DNA of 64,000 nt, from contig JAFVWM010000032.1 of the NCBI GenBank assembly GCA_017501665.1, positions 62,001 through 126,000 on the forward strand, in the 5' to 3' direction. Shown here in pieces: positions 34,623-43,527 of this stretch; position 1 is the stretch's first letter, and each line of letters opens with the position of its first letter. This DNA comes from Alphaproteobacteria bacterium. GTDB taxonomy: Bacteria; Pseudomonadota; Alphaproteobacteria; RF32; CAG-239. The notes under the pieces are model-generated. The model was not told where the DNA came from and did not search any database. It saw only the letters and a program-made list of their open reading frames with translations. A program made the position numbers and the translations under genes.

Positions 34623-35165
34623 TTAGATAATTCCTTTTTTCTTAGTAAAAAATTCTTCAACTAAATTGTGATTCTCTATGGCAACAAAGTTTTTCCACCT
34701 TTTATCATCAAAACGTATCATATCTCTAACCATGGAACCTGTTACAAAAGGAAAATTAGGATCGGTACGGTCTTCTAACTCTATGTTGTTAAAGCAGTCT
34801 TTAAACCAATGTGCATCATAGGTAGAACCTGCATAATATACATCTGGTCTAGGTAGGGTCGGAAAACTTTCTGATATAAAATCAAGTACATATTCTCCCC
34901 ACTCTGCTGGATTATTGATATCAAATAATCCAACTATTTTGAGACGTTCGTACTCTGGTTTTTGACGATATATATTTTGTATCATCTTTTTTCTAGTCGT
35001 ATAATTTAATGGATTACGAGCTGTACCTTGTTCTTGAATAGAACCAAGAACTATAGTAACACGCTCACATTCTCTTAACATTTTATCGACAAGTTTTTGG
35101 TGACCAATATGAAATGGCTGTGCTCTCATAATACACAAACCATGTATATATTTGTATTCAGACAT
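34623..35165 (-). CDS. NadM-like nicotinamide-nucleotide adenylyltransferase, copy 2
   Basis: 180 residues. Start at 35165, preceded by AAGGAG and seven T residues. FHIGH is at 18-22 and VTGSMVRDMI near the C-terminus. It is a clear paralogue of the 27146 protein. It ends about 80 bp before pncA and has its own leader RNA. Together with PncB and NadE it would finish NAD synthesis from nicotinate; why two copies are kept is unknown. Confidence 0.78.
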   Translation of the reverse strand: MSEYKYIHGLCIMRAQPFHIGHQKLVDKMLRECERVTIVLGSIQEQGTARNPLNYTTRKKMIQNIYRQKPEYERLKIVGLFDINNPAEWGEYVLDFISESFPTLPRPDVYYAGSTYDAHWFKDCFNNIELEDRTDPNFPFVTGSMVRDMIRFDDKRWKNFVAIENHNLVEEFFTKKKGII

Positions 35166-35284
35166 AAAAAAACTCCTTACAATAGGAGCCGACAATAAAG
35201 AAAATAAACAATATCTATTTAATTATCTTAAACCGGCTCAGTTTATAATGTCCTTAGCTCATAAGCCCTGCGAGCTACAAGAAC
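35166..35284 (-). promoter_or_regulatory. NAD-gene leader RNA, copy C (before nadM-like copy 2)
   Basis: Minus strand: outer stem GTTCT (35284-35280) with AGGAC (35254-35250), bulge TG, inner stem TAGCTC (35277-35272) with GAGCTA (35260-35255), loop GCAGGGCTTAT (35271-35261). GGCTTA of the loop can pair with TGAGCC (35240-35235). GAGCCG (35239-35234) can instead pair with CGGCTC (35191-35186). The latter overlaps CTCCT (35188-35184), which otherwise forms a hairpin with the ribosome binding site AGGAG (35177-35173), followed by seven T. The pairings exclude each other, as in a riboswitch. Confidence 0.78.
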
Positions 35285-35342
35285 GATTTTATGCTAACAC
35301 AAATTATTAAAATGTCAATATTATCGTGCGATTAAAAATTTT

Positions 35343-36458
35343 TCAACGTCCCATATTAATACCACCGGACTTTTTAAGCTTGGCTATTTTCTGTTTATTT
35401 TGATTTGATTTATTTTCATTATTTGTTTTATCTTTTTCTTTTAGGCCTCTTTTTTCCATCAATTTTTCTAACTGACGTTTTTGTTTATCATTTAAGGCTT
35501 GCTTATTTAAGGCTGCTTGTTGCAAGTTGATGTCTTGTTGTTGTTCATGTTGTTTCAAATAGCTTTCCTGTTCTTGATGTTGGCGTAGATTTTCTTGCTC
35601 AAGTCTTTGATGTTCTTCATTTTCAGCCAATACTCTTTCGTCTTCTCTTTGCTTATCGTTAACTGATTTAATATCTAATTCGTTATGCCGATTATGGTCA
35701 ATTTGCCAATTATTTGCAAAATCGGTTTTATCTGCCGACAGATTATAGTCACTTATAACCTCATTCCAATATCGTCCGCTTACTTCGATACCTTCGGCCG
35801 TCATTTTATCGGTTAAAATTTCCATAGAATTGTCTTTCGATTCTTGCTTTGATTTAGGTTGATTATTTCGCTGTTTTTGTTGTTTTTTTATGATAATATC
35901 TTTATTCAAAGTCTTATCAATTTTTTGTAATATATCTTTTCTTCTAATGTGAGATTTTTCATTTTTAGTCTTTTTATCATTAACCTTATTTAAGGATTTT
36001 ATCATAGACCTTAGTATTTCGATATCTTTAATCGAATAGTTTTTTAGATTATGTAAAAGCTTTTGAGTTTTTACTTTAGTAATTAATTGTTTATACAGGC
36101 TTATGTTATCTCGTTCGTTAAAATAAAAATTTATGCGATTAAAGGCTTCTAAGCTTAAACGGTTAATCCATGATTCAAGCTCGTATTCATCTTCTATATC
36201 CAAGCCCAAAGCAATTAAAATACGCAATAAATCTGCAACTGTTTGATTATTTAATGATATAAGTTTTTCTTCAACTTTTTTTAAGAACTCTAATATATGA
36301 CGTTTGCGAACTTCATTGTATTTTTCTTGAGCAATTTTTTTTGCTTTTGCCTCGCTAATTCCGTTTTGAATAGCTTGAGCATACGCTTTTTCGGCCATTG
36401 CTACTGCAAATTCTTCAGCCTCGTCTTCGTTATAATTTTCAAGTTCGTAATCTGTCAT
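35343..36458 (-). CDS. Unknown charged, coiled-coil protein
   Basis: 371 residues, no known family recognised. The N-terminal 30 residues are acidic, then mixed helical sequence follows. Residues about 265-350 are very rich in Gln, Glu, Lys and Arg with heptad-like spacing, and the end is lysine- and glycine-rich. It stands alone. Low-complexity composition makes remote family assignments unsafe. Confidence 0.5.
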   Translation of the reverse strand: MTDYELENYNEDEAEEFAVAMAEKAYAQAIQNGISEAKAKKIAQEKYNEVRKRHILEFLKKVEEKLISLNNQTVADLLRILIALGLDIEDEYELESWINRLSLEAFNRINFYFNERDNISLYKQLITKVKTQKLLHNLKNYSIKDIEILRSMIKSLNKVNDKKTKNEKSHIRRKDILQKIDKTLNKDIIIKKQQKQRNNQPKSKQESKDNSMEILTDKMTAEGIEVSGRYWNEVISDYNLSADKTDFANNWQIDHNRHNELDIKSVNDKQREDERVLAENEEHQRLEQENLRQHQEQESYLKQHEQQQDINLQQAALNKQALNDKQKRQLEKLMEKRGLKEKDKTNNENKSNQNKQKIAKLKKSGGINMGR

Positions 36459-36611
36459 TTTAATACCATAAAAGTATCTACACTAGTTTAATGCTACATT
36501 CTAAATATTAAAATAATAATAATACAATATTATCGATAACTTTTCTTTACAAAATTTTGATTAAATTATATAAAAATTATATTGATTACAAATTCATTTG
36601 AGGATCATTAT

Positions 36612-36806
36612 ATGAAAGAACGACTTATTGATATTGAAATGGCTTTGGCTGTTTTGCAAAAAAACTTTGATGAGCTGAACTCGGTTGTTGTCGAACAATC
36701 AAAACAAATTGCTCATTTGCAAAAACTAAATCGCTATATTTTAGATAACATAGACAAAGATGTAGTTAAACCTTTGTCGGAAGAAACCCCTCCTCCGCAT
36801 TATTAA
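36612..36806 (+). CDS. slyX: SlyX family protein
   Basis: 64 residues, usual for SlyX. Start at 36612, with GAGGA upstream; the frame is open earlier but SlyX starts here. It is a short coiled coil (LIDIEMALAVLQKNFDELN...) that ends in the family signature PPPHY. The cellular role of SlyX is not known. Confidence 0.85.
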   Translation: MKERLIDIEMALAVLQKNFDELNSVVVEQSKQIAHLQKLNRYILDNIDKDVVKPLSEETPPPHY

Positions 36807-36822
36807 ATTATTTATAAAACAA

Positions 36823-36860
36823 AAAACCCTGCCGGTTATACTACGACAGGGTTTTTATTT
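36823..36860. terminator. Bidirectional terminator
   Basis: AAAACCCTG and CAGGGTTTT pair around a 15-nt loop, with A residues before and T residues after, so it can end both slyX (plus) and the aminotransferase gene (minus). Confidence 0.8.
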
Positions 36861-36890
36861 AGCGCCTTATTTTAATTTTGATACAGCTAT

Positions 36891-38051
36891 TTAGGCAGCT
36901 TTGCTGTTTTTTTGAGCTGCAAATTCGTTCATACAACCGATAATATAATCTAATTGCTCATTATCCAAATATGGTGTCATCGGGATACTTAAAACTGTCT
37001 TTGACAATTTTTCACATACCGGCAATGAACGAGTGTTCCATTTTGCATAAGCTGTTTGAGTATTCACCGGACGCGGATAATATGCTCCGCAAGGAATACC
37101 TTTTTCTTTTAAGTAAGACATCAACTCATCACGATCTTCACAATTAATTGTATACAAAGCATAAGCCGATTTACAATTATCCAAGATTTTTTGTTTGCCG
37201 AAATAGCTATCCAATTCGTTATCATAACGAGAAGCAACTCTGGCTCTGTTTTTTAACTCATCATCAAATACTGTTAATTTTTGCAACAAAACAGCAGCTT
37301 GGAATGAATTCATACGACCGGTCATACCGAGACGAATGTTATCATAATGATCTTGAGGGCTCATACCGTGAACACGGCAAGATTTAATCAATTCGTTATG
37401 TTCTTCCGAACCGGTAAATGTTGCACCACCATCACCATATCCGCCCAATGGTTTGGTAGGATAGAACGATGTTGCTGTTGCATCAGCGATTGAGCCAGCT
37501 CTTTTGCCTTTGTATACTGATCCGAAAGATTGACAAGAATCGGCCAAAACTTTGAGATTGTATTTTTTAGCAATGTTCAAAATTTCATCATAATCACAAG
37601 GAGAACCGAATATATCAACCGGAATGATAACTTTCGGATTGAGTTTACCTTCGGCTTTGACTTCGGAAATAGCACGTTCCAAATCTTTTACATCCATATT
37701 GTAAGTATAAGGGTCAGAATCGACAAATATCGGTGTTGCGCCAACAATTGCAACACATTCGGCTGAGGCAACAAATGTGAATGATGATACAAATACAGCA
37801 TCACCAGCGCCTATTCCCCATGCCATTAAGGCAAGTGTAAGGGCGTCTGTTCCCGAACCGTTGGTTGAACAATATTTTGATCCGGCATAGTTAGCCAAAG
37901 CAACGTCCAATTCTTTTGTTTCGGGACCTTGGCAATATCCTCCATGATCTAAAATAGTTTTAAATGCGTCCAAAAATTTTTGTTGTCCGATAACTTCTTG
38001 AGTTGTTTTACAATCAAACAACGGAATTGCTTTTTGAGGTTTACTTAACAT
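36891..38051 (-). CDS. DegT/DnrJ/EryC1 family sugar aminotransferase
   Basis: 386 residues, PLP-dependent. GSGTDALTLAL (about 65-75) binds the cofactor phosphate, DSCQSFGS holds the conserved Asp, and the Schiff-base Lys is in SFYPTKPLGGYGDGG. Such enzymes make amino sugars for lipopolysaccharide and other glycans from keto sugars. It lies outside the polysaccharide locus and alone. Confidence 0.88.
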   Translation of the reverse strand: MLSKPQKAIPLFDCKTTQEVIGQQKFLDAFKTILDHGGYCQGPETKELDVALANYAGSKYCSTNGSGTDALTLALMAWGIGAGDAVFVSSFTFVASAECVAIVGATPIFVDSDPYTYNMDVKDLERAISEVKAEGKLNPKVIIPVDIFGSPCDYDEILNIAKKYNLKVLADSCQSFGSVYKGKRAGSIADATATSFYPTKPLGGYGDGGATFTGSEEHNELIKSCRVHGMSPQDHYDNIRLGMTGRMNSFQAAVLLQKLTVFDDELKNRARVASRYDNELDSYFGKQKILDNCKSAYALYTINCEDRDELMSYLKEKGIPCGAYYPRPVNTQTAYAKWNTRSLPVCEKLSKTVLSIPMTPYLDNEQLDYIIGCMNEFAAQKNSKAA

Positions 38052-38252
38052 ATTTTTTTCCTTAATAAATCAGTTCTTTTTTTTAACACTGTGGGTGATA
38101 TTAAGGAATTTTTTTGATTTTAGCAAAACACAATTTTTTTCACATTTGTAACAATATAAAAAATATTGATTATCTGATAGAATATCTTGATTTTAATAAA
38201 TAAAAATGTTATATTTTCGCTGGTTTTTGTTTTATAATGCGGGAGAATACTT

Positions 38253-39011
38253 GTGTATAATTTAAAAAAGCTTGCCTTTTTATCAGTAGTTTTCATTACA
38301 ACAGCTTGTGCAACAAATATCCATAGAAATGATACGGATGCTGATCCATATGAAAATATAAACAGAAAAATCTTTGCATTTAATGACAATGTTTATGAAA
38401 ATGTATTTTTTCCGATAGCCAAAGGATATCGCAAGGTTACTACACCTTTTATAAGAGAACGAGTTAACTCTTTTATTGCCAATATTGATGAGCCGATATC
38501 TGCCGTTAATCACTTGTTGCAATTAGAGCCTTTGGCTGCTTTGAAAAATATTACGCGCATTGCAATAAATTCAACATTAGGTTTGGCCGGTACATTTGAT
38601 GTTGCTCAAGGATGGGGGTTACCGCCGGAAGAAACAACTTTTAATCAAACCATGGCATCTTGGTGTGTTGCTGATGGTCCTTATGTGGTGTTGCCTTTTT
38701 TGGGCGGAAGGAATATCAGAGGAACTGTCGGAATGGCTGTCGACGCAGTTGCAGATCCGGTGTTCTGGGCAACTTATCATGACGCCAATATATCGGCAAA
38801 AATACAATATCCTTATGCCGCGCTGAAATATACCGCTAAGGCAGAAAATTATATGGATTTATATAATGACTTTAAGAAAAATTCGGTTGACTTTTATGCA
38901 ACTATGCGTTCTGCTTATCTGCAAAGTCAGAAGCAACTTAAATGTCGATTTGCTCCGGAAGAAACAACAGCATCTTATGACTTCGATTTTGATGAAGAAT
39001 GGGAAGAATAA
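38253..39011 (+). CDS. mlaA: MlaA family outer membrane lipoprotein
   Basis: 252 residues, GTG start with GGGAGA upstream. A signal sequence ends in ITTAC with a likely lipidated Cys19. Family blocks: DPYENINRKIFAFND, FIANIDEPISAVNHLLQ, FGLxxT-like WGLPPEETTFNQTMASW, and GPYVVLPFLGGRNIR. MlaA removes misplaced phospholipids from the outer leaflet of the outer membrane and hands them to MlaC, which is the next gene. Confidence 0.92.
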   Translation: MYNLKKLAFLSVVFITTACATNIHRNDTDADPYENINRKIFAFNDNVYENVFFPIAKGYRKVTTPFIRERVNSFIANIDEPISAVNHLLQLEPLAALKNITRIAINSTLGLAGTFDVAQGWGLPPEETTFNQTMASWCVADGPYVVLPFLGGRNIRGTVGMAVDAVADPVFWATYHDANISAKIQYPYAALKYTAKAENYMDLYNDFKKNSVDFYATMRSAYLQSQKQLKCRFAPEETTASYDFDFDEEWEE

Positions 39012-39048
39012 TTTTTACAAACTAACCAAAATTTTGAGGAAATGACTT

Positions 39049-39654
39049 ATGAAAAAAAATATGTTATTGTTAGTGGCAACTTTTTTGATGAGCTTTACTT
39101 TTAATGCAAATGCTCAAGTTAATGCCGAAAAAGCTGAAGATTTTATTAAATCAACTACCGCGAAAGGTGTTGAGGAAATTATTAATGCCAATGTTTCCGA
39201 TGCAGAAAAAGATAAAAGATTCTATGATTTATTGAACGGGGCATTAGATATGGACTTTATCGGACAATTTGTTTTAGGACGAAATTGGAGAACAGCAACG
39301 CCTACTCAACGTGCTGATTTTATAAAAGTTTATCGCGACTTAAATATTAAAACCTGGTCAAAGCGTTTTAATGAATTTAAGGGTAAAAACTTTGTATTCA
39401 AAGGAACTTCACCCTCAACATCAAAAGGTCAGGTGTTTGTTGATACAGAAGTTCCTATGGATCAGGGAGCTCCGGCAAAAGTTTTGTGGCGTGTCAGAGA
39501 AAAAGGTAATGATTACAAAATTGTAGATATTGTTATTGAAGGAGTCAGCCTTGCACAAGCATCGCGTAGTGAATATACTTCATTTATCAAAAATAACCCC
39601 GGCGGTTTAGATGCCTTGATTAAAGATTTAACCGACAGATTAAACAAGTTGTAA
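39049..39654 (+). CDS. mlaC: MlaC family phospholipid-binding protein
   Basis: 201 residues with a signal peptide (MKKNMLLLVATFLMSFTFNANA). FIGQFVLGRNWRTATPTQRADF is the typical MlaC block, and VDIVIEGVSLAQASRSEYTSF lies near the end. MlaC shuttles phospholipids through the periplasm from MlaA to the inner membrane MlaFEDB complex, whose genes are not in this window. Confidence 0.92.
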   Translation: MKKNMLLLVATFLMSFTFNANAQVNAEKAEDFIKSTTAKGVEEIINANVSDAEKDKRFYDLLNGALDMDFIGQFVLGRNWRTATPTQRADFIKVYRDLNIKTWSKRFNEFKGKNFVFKGTSPSTSKGQVFVDTEVPMDQGAPAKVLWRVREKGNDYKIVDIVIEGVSLAQASRSEYTSFIKNNPGGLDALIKDLTDRLNKL

Positions 39655-39667
39655 TCAAAAAACATAA

Positions 39668-39702
39668 AAAAAAAGCCTCTTAAAAATTTAAGAGGCTTTT
39701 TT
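39668..39702. terminator. Bidirectional terminator between mlaC and the SemiSWEET pair
   Basis: AAAAGCCTCTTAAA and its complement form a long AT-rich stem with a very small loop; A residues lie before and T residues after. Confidence 0.85.
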
Positions 39703-39703
39703 A

Positions 39704-39955
39704 TTATCTTCTTTCAAAATAGCTATATTTTAATACTGTTCCCCAAACGATAATGTTTGCTCCAAAATTAAGCAACAATACATAATCTCCTCTGGGTAAA
39801 GCATATATCAAACTAAGCGAAGAACCTATTACCGACAACATTGCAAACCCGCGAGAAACGCCACGTGAGTGGCCGTTTTTAATGCTTAGTATTGCTTGCG
39901 GTATTCCGCTTAGAGCATAAGCCATTGAACCTATATAACCGATTATTTGGATCAT
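39704..39955 (-). CDS. SemiSWEET/PQ-loop transporter, copy 1
   Basis: 83 residues with three hydrophobic segments. The SGIPQAILSIKNGHSRGVS stretch is the PQ-loop signature. SemiSWEETs are three-helix half transporters that pair up to carry sugars. The start overlaps the stop of the second copy by 1 bp. Confidence 0.8.
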   Translation of the reverse strand: MIQIIGYIGSMAYALSGIPQAILSIKNGHSRGVSRGFAMLSVIGSSLSLIYALPRGDYVLLLNFGANIIVWGTVLKYSYFERR

Positions 39956-40218
39956 TATTTCGCGCTCTTAAAAATATCATGCAACTTATAATAAAAAACA
40001 ACTAATATTCCCAGAAGTCCGCAAAGAAAATTTGGTATAATAGCATATTGCTTGGTTGCAATAACATAAAACAAAGAACTTGTACCTCCTATTGTAGCAA
40101 GCACCAAAAGATACAGCGAAACACCTCGAGCCGTTTTATTTTTATAGGCCATCCATGCTTGCGGCCAAGAATTGACCGCAAGCAATAAGGACCCCATTAA
40201 ACCTATTATCTCAAACAT
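39955..40218 (-). CDS. SemiSWEET/PQ-loop transporter, copy 2
   Basis: 87 residues with three hydrophobic segments; NSWPQAWMAYKNKTARGVSL is the PQ-loop block. It is clearly related to the adjacent gene but different enough that the two may form a heterodimer. It follows thrS closely. Confidence 0.8.
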   Translation of the reverse strand: MFEIIGLMGSLLLAVNSWPQAWMAYKNKTARGVSLYLLVLATIGGTSSLFYVIATKQYAIIPNFLCGLLGILVVFYYKLHDIFKSAK

Positions 40219-40224
40219 AAGGTT

Positions 40225-42150
40225 TTACTCTTCTGCATGAGGCATTTTGGCTTCTTCAACCAGAGCCTTAATAAACTCATCTAAAGCCATAACCTCTTGC
40301 TTATCAGAACCGATACGGCGAACAGTAACTGTACGATTTTCTCTTTCTTTGGCACCGACAACCGCAATTACCGGTGTTTTAGCGACAGAATGTTCTCTGA
40401 CCTTGTAGTTAATTTTTTCGTTACGCAAATCTGTTTTAGCGGTTAAACCGGCTTTCTTCAAAGCATTGACAACTTCAATTGCATAATCGTCAAATTCATT
40501 GACAATCGGACAAACGACAACTTGTTCCGGCGACAACCACAACGGCAATCTTCCGGCATGGTTTTCTATCAAAATACCTAAAAATCTTTCAATAGAACCA
40601 AACAACGCGCGGTGCAACATAACCGGTTGATGTTTCTCACCATCTTCGCCGATATAACTGATATCAAAACGTTGAGGCAAATTCATATCAACCTGAATTG
40701 TTCCACATTGCCATTCACGACCGATAGCATCACGCAAAATAAATTCCAATTTAGGGCCATAGAACGCGCCCTCACCCTCGTTTATTTCAAATTCATAACC
40801 ATGAGAAGTTAAGGCATTAGCTAAAGATTTTTCACACAAATCCCAAATTTCGTCAGAACCGATACGCTTTTCCGGACGTGTTGAAAGATAAATTTTAACC
40901 TCGTTAAAACCGAAATCTTTATAAATATCTAAAATCAATTTCAAAGTTGTAATGCATTCTTCTTCCATTTGTTCCGGAGTACAGAATATATGAGCATCAT
41001 CTTGAGTAAACTCACGAACACGCATTAATCCCATTAATGAACCGGAAGCTTCGTAACGGTTTACCATACCAAATTCGGCCATACGCAACGGCAAATCACG
41101 ATATGATTTTACCCCTTGCTTATAAACCAAAAGTCCTCCGGGACAGTTCATCGGTTTAACACAAAAAACTTTTTCATCTTCGGTTTTACCGGAATAGTTA
41201 TGAGCACCATATTTTTCCCAATGACCGGAAGTTTCCCACAAGCATCTGTCCATAATACGCGGAGTTGCAATTTCCACATAGCCGTTGTTGTCTTGACGCT
41301 TGCGCATATACTCAATGAGTCTGCGATATATCTTATAGCCTTTGTCATGCCAAAAAACTGCTCCCGGAGCATATTCCGGTTCAAAATGAAATAAATCCAT
41401 ATCGCGACCGAGTTTGCGGTGATCGCGTTTGGCAGCTTCTTCCAACATTTCTAAATAAGCTTTAAGATCTTTTTTATCAGCCCAAGCAGTTGCATAAATA
41501 CGTTGCAACATTTCTTTAGAGGAATCACCTCGCCAATAGGCACCGGCAACTTTCATTAGTTTGAAGGCATCACCGACTTTGCTTGTTGATGGCACATGTG
41601 GTCCGCGACATAGGTCGGTAAAGTTGCCTTGAGTATATAGTGAAATAACTTCACTTTCGGGTAAATCTTCGATAATCTCAGCCTTGTAATTTTCGCCGAT
41701 ACCTTTGAAATAAGCAATAGCTTCATTACGGGGCAAAACTTTGCGTTCAACCTTTTCGTCACGTTTTACAATCTCGTGCATTTTGGCTTCGATTTTTTCA
41801 AAATCTTCCGTTGTAAAAGGCTCTTTACGAGAAAAGTCATAATAGAATCCGTTTTCAATAGCAGGGCCGATTGTAACTTGAACATCAGGCCACAATTCTT
41901 TAACTGCTTCGGCCATAATATGAGAACATGAGTGACGGATAATTTCCAAGCCTTCTTTATCTTTACCGGTAATAATGGTTACGGTTGCGTCGGTAGTGAT
42001 AGGAGTGCTTAAATCGGTAAGTTTTGAGTTTACATTTACAGCAATAGCGGCCTTAGCAAGACCGGCACTAATATTTTGGGCAACAGCAAATCCGTTGACC
42101 TCTCCATCCATATTCATCACATCGCCATTCGGCAATTTAATCGCAACCAT
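40225..42150 (-). CDS. thrS: Threonyl-tRNA synthetase
   Basis: 641 residues. TGS domain (1-60), editing domain with the HSCSHIMAEAVKELWP metal site (73-88), then the class II catalytic core with MNCPGG and RMAEFG, and a C-terminal anticodon-binding domain ending near RRIGSDKQEV. It charges tRNA-Thr. Confidence 0.97.
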   Translation of the reverse strand: MVAIKLPNGDVMNMDGEVNGFAVAQNISAGLAKAAIAVNVNSKLTDLSTPITTDATVTIITGKDKEGLEIIRHSCSHIMAEAVKELWPDVQVTIGPAIENGFYYDFSRKEPFTTEDFEKIEAKMHEIVKRDEKVERKVLPRNEAIAYFKGIGENYKAEIIEDLPESEVISLYTQGNFTDLCRGPHVPSTSKVGDAFKLMKVAGAYWRGDSSKEMLQRIYATAWADKKDLKAYLEMLEEAAKRDHRKLGRDMDLFHFEPEYAPGAVFWHDKGYKIYRRLIEYMRKRQDNNGYVEIATPRIMDRCLWETSGHWEKYGAHNYSGKTEDEKVFCVKPMNCPGGLLVYKQGVKSYRDLPLRMAEFGMVNRYEASGSLMGLMRVREFTQDDAHIFCTPEQMEEECITTLKLILDIYKDFGFNEVKIYLSTRPEKRIGSDEIWDLCEKSLANALTSHGYEFEINEGEGAFYGPKLEFILRDAIGREWQCGTIQVDMNLPQRFDISYIGEDGEKHQPVMLHRALFGSIERFLGILIENHAGRLPLWLSPEQVVVCPIVNEFDDYAIEVVNALKKAGLTAKTDLRNEKINYKVREHSVAKTPVIAVVGAKERENRTVTVRRIGSDKQEVMALDEFIKALVEEAKMPHAEE

Positions 42151-42166
42151 AATTAAATATTCCTTT

Positions 42167-43315
42167 CTATTTTTGCATTAGTTCTTGATAAACAGCAATT
42201 GTTTTATCACACATTATTTGTTTTGTAAAATTATCTTTTACATTTTTTATTGCAGCTTTAGAAATTTTTGCTTTTTCCTTAGCCGGTAAGTTTAGCGCCC
42301 AATCGATTGCATCAGCCAAACTTTGAGAATTGTTGCTTTCAAAAAGTTTGCCTGTAACACCATCAATAGTGTTATCGAGTGAACCGCCGATATTTGATGC
42401 CAATACGATTTTACCCATAGCCTGACCTTCGATCGCAGCACGACCAAAAGCCTCCGGTTCAATCGCCGTCGACAAAACGACATCAGAAAGCATCAAAATT
42501 GCAGGTATGTCAAAGCTATGATCTATAAATTGAACTTTGGCATCTAAATGATATTTTTTTACCATATCTTTCAGTTCGTTGGTATAGTGAATTCTTCCTT
42601 GATCAGAACCGACGATAAGGCAATAAAAATCTTTGCTTTTTAATTTGGATAAAGCCTCGATAAGTAAGTGTTGTCCTTTCCAGCGGGTAACTCTGCCGAT
42701 AAGTGAAATAATCGGCTTATCCTCGGGCAACCCGTTATCTTTTATCGCTTTTATTATGCGCTCTTGCGAAACTTTTTCCGGTGCAAAATTATCAATATTT
42801 ACGCAACGATGAATCAATCTCATCTTGTTTTCATCAACTTTATAATATTTTTTCATATGATTTTTAATATGCGTCGAAATGGCAATAACCAATTTTCCTT
42901 TGGTCATAATTTTGTTATAAATCTTTTTAATACCCAGCGGTCCTAAGCCATATGTTCCATGAAAAGTGGTTAAAAACTCTGCCTTTGCACGTTTGGCTGC
43001 CCAATAAGCACTCCATGCCGGTGCGCGCGAACGAGCATGAACAATATTGATTCCGTTTTCTTTGATAATTTTTTCTAATTTTCTGGCGTTTATCAGCCAT
43101 TTTATCGGATTTTTGGTTTTGAGAGGTAACTCGAAATGCTTTACCTTTATTTTATTTAAATCATAAACCATTCTTCCGCCGGAAGAAGCAACAAAGTTTT
43201 TGATACCGGCTTCTTTCAATCCGGAAGCAATCTCTACGGTTCCCAATTCTACACCGCCATGATTCATCTCAGGCAATACTTGTAAAACAACAGGTTCATT
43301 ATTTTTCTTTACCAT
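42167..43315 (-). CDS. Family 4 (GT-B) glycosyltransferase
   Basis: 382 residues. MNHGGVELGTVEIASGL near the start, GRVTRWKGQHLLIEAL (about 199-214) and the donor-site EX7E motif IEPEAFGRAAIEGQAMGK near 290 define a GT4 enzyme. It probably acts in lipopolysaccharide core or other glycan synthesis. It lies 16 bp upstream of thrS on the same strand. Confidence 0.88.
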   Translation of the reverse strand: MVKKNNEPVVLQVLPEMNHGGVELGTVEIASGLKEAGIKNFVASSGGRMVYDLNKIKVKHFELPLKTKNPIKWLINARKLEKIIKENGINIVHARSRAPAWSAYWAAKRAKAEFLTTFHGTYGLGPLGIKKIYNKIMTKGKLVIAISTHIKNHMKKYYKVDENKMRLIHRCVNIDNFAPEKVSQERIIKAIKDNGLPEDKPIISLIGRVTRWKGQHLLIEALSKLKSKDFYCLIVGSDQGRIHYTNELKDMVKKYHLDAKVQFIDHSFDIPAILMLSDVVLSTAIEPEAFGRAAIEGQAMGKIVLASNIGGSLDNTIDGVTGKLFESNNSQSLADAIDWALNLPAKEKAKISKAAIKNVKDNFTKQIMCDKTIAVYQELMQK

Positions 43316-43441
43316 ATTTTCCTCTTTTTTAATCTATACACCAAGATCAAAATACATCTTTTTTATCGCCGAGCCAAGTTAGAATCGGCAAAAATCAACA
43401 ATTTTAGATGCTACTACTCTACATTAGCAATTGCAACAAGA

Positions 43442-43474
43442 AAAAGGTCTTACTTTTTTTGTAAGACCTTTTAT
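43442..43474. terminator. Terminator after the FadL-like gene
   Basis: AAAAGGTCTTAC and GTAAGACCTTTT form a 12-bp stem with a T-rich loop, in the gap past the stop of the minus-strand gene. Confidence 0.85.
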
Positions 43475-43527
43475 TTAGTTTGTGTGTGTGTTTAATAATA
43501 ATAGCGGACGTTAAGATATTATGTCCT

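Noticed and set aside
27060..35284. Assigning the NAD leaders to the known NAD+-I (nadA) riboswitch
   Set aside because: I do not see the conserved CAACAACCCC-like core remembered for that class; the shared AGGG loop and bulged hairpin look different. Membership in NAD+-II could not be judged from memory.
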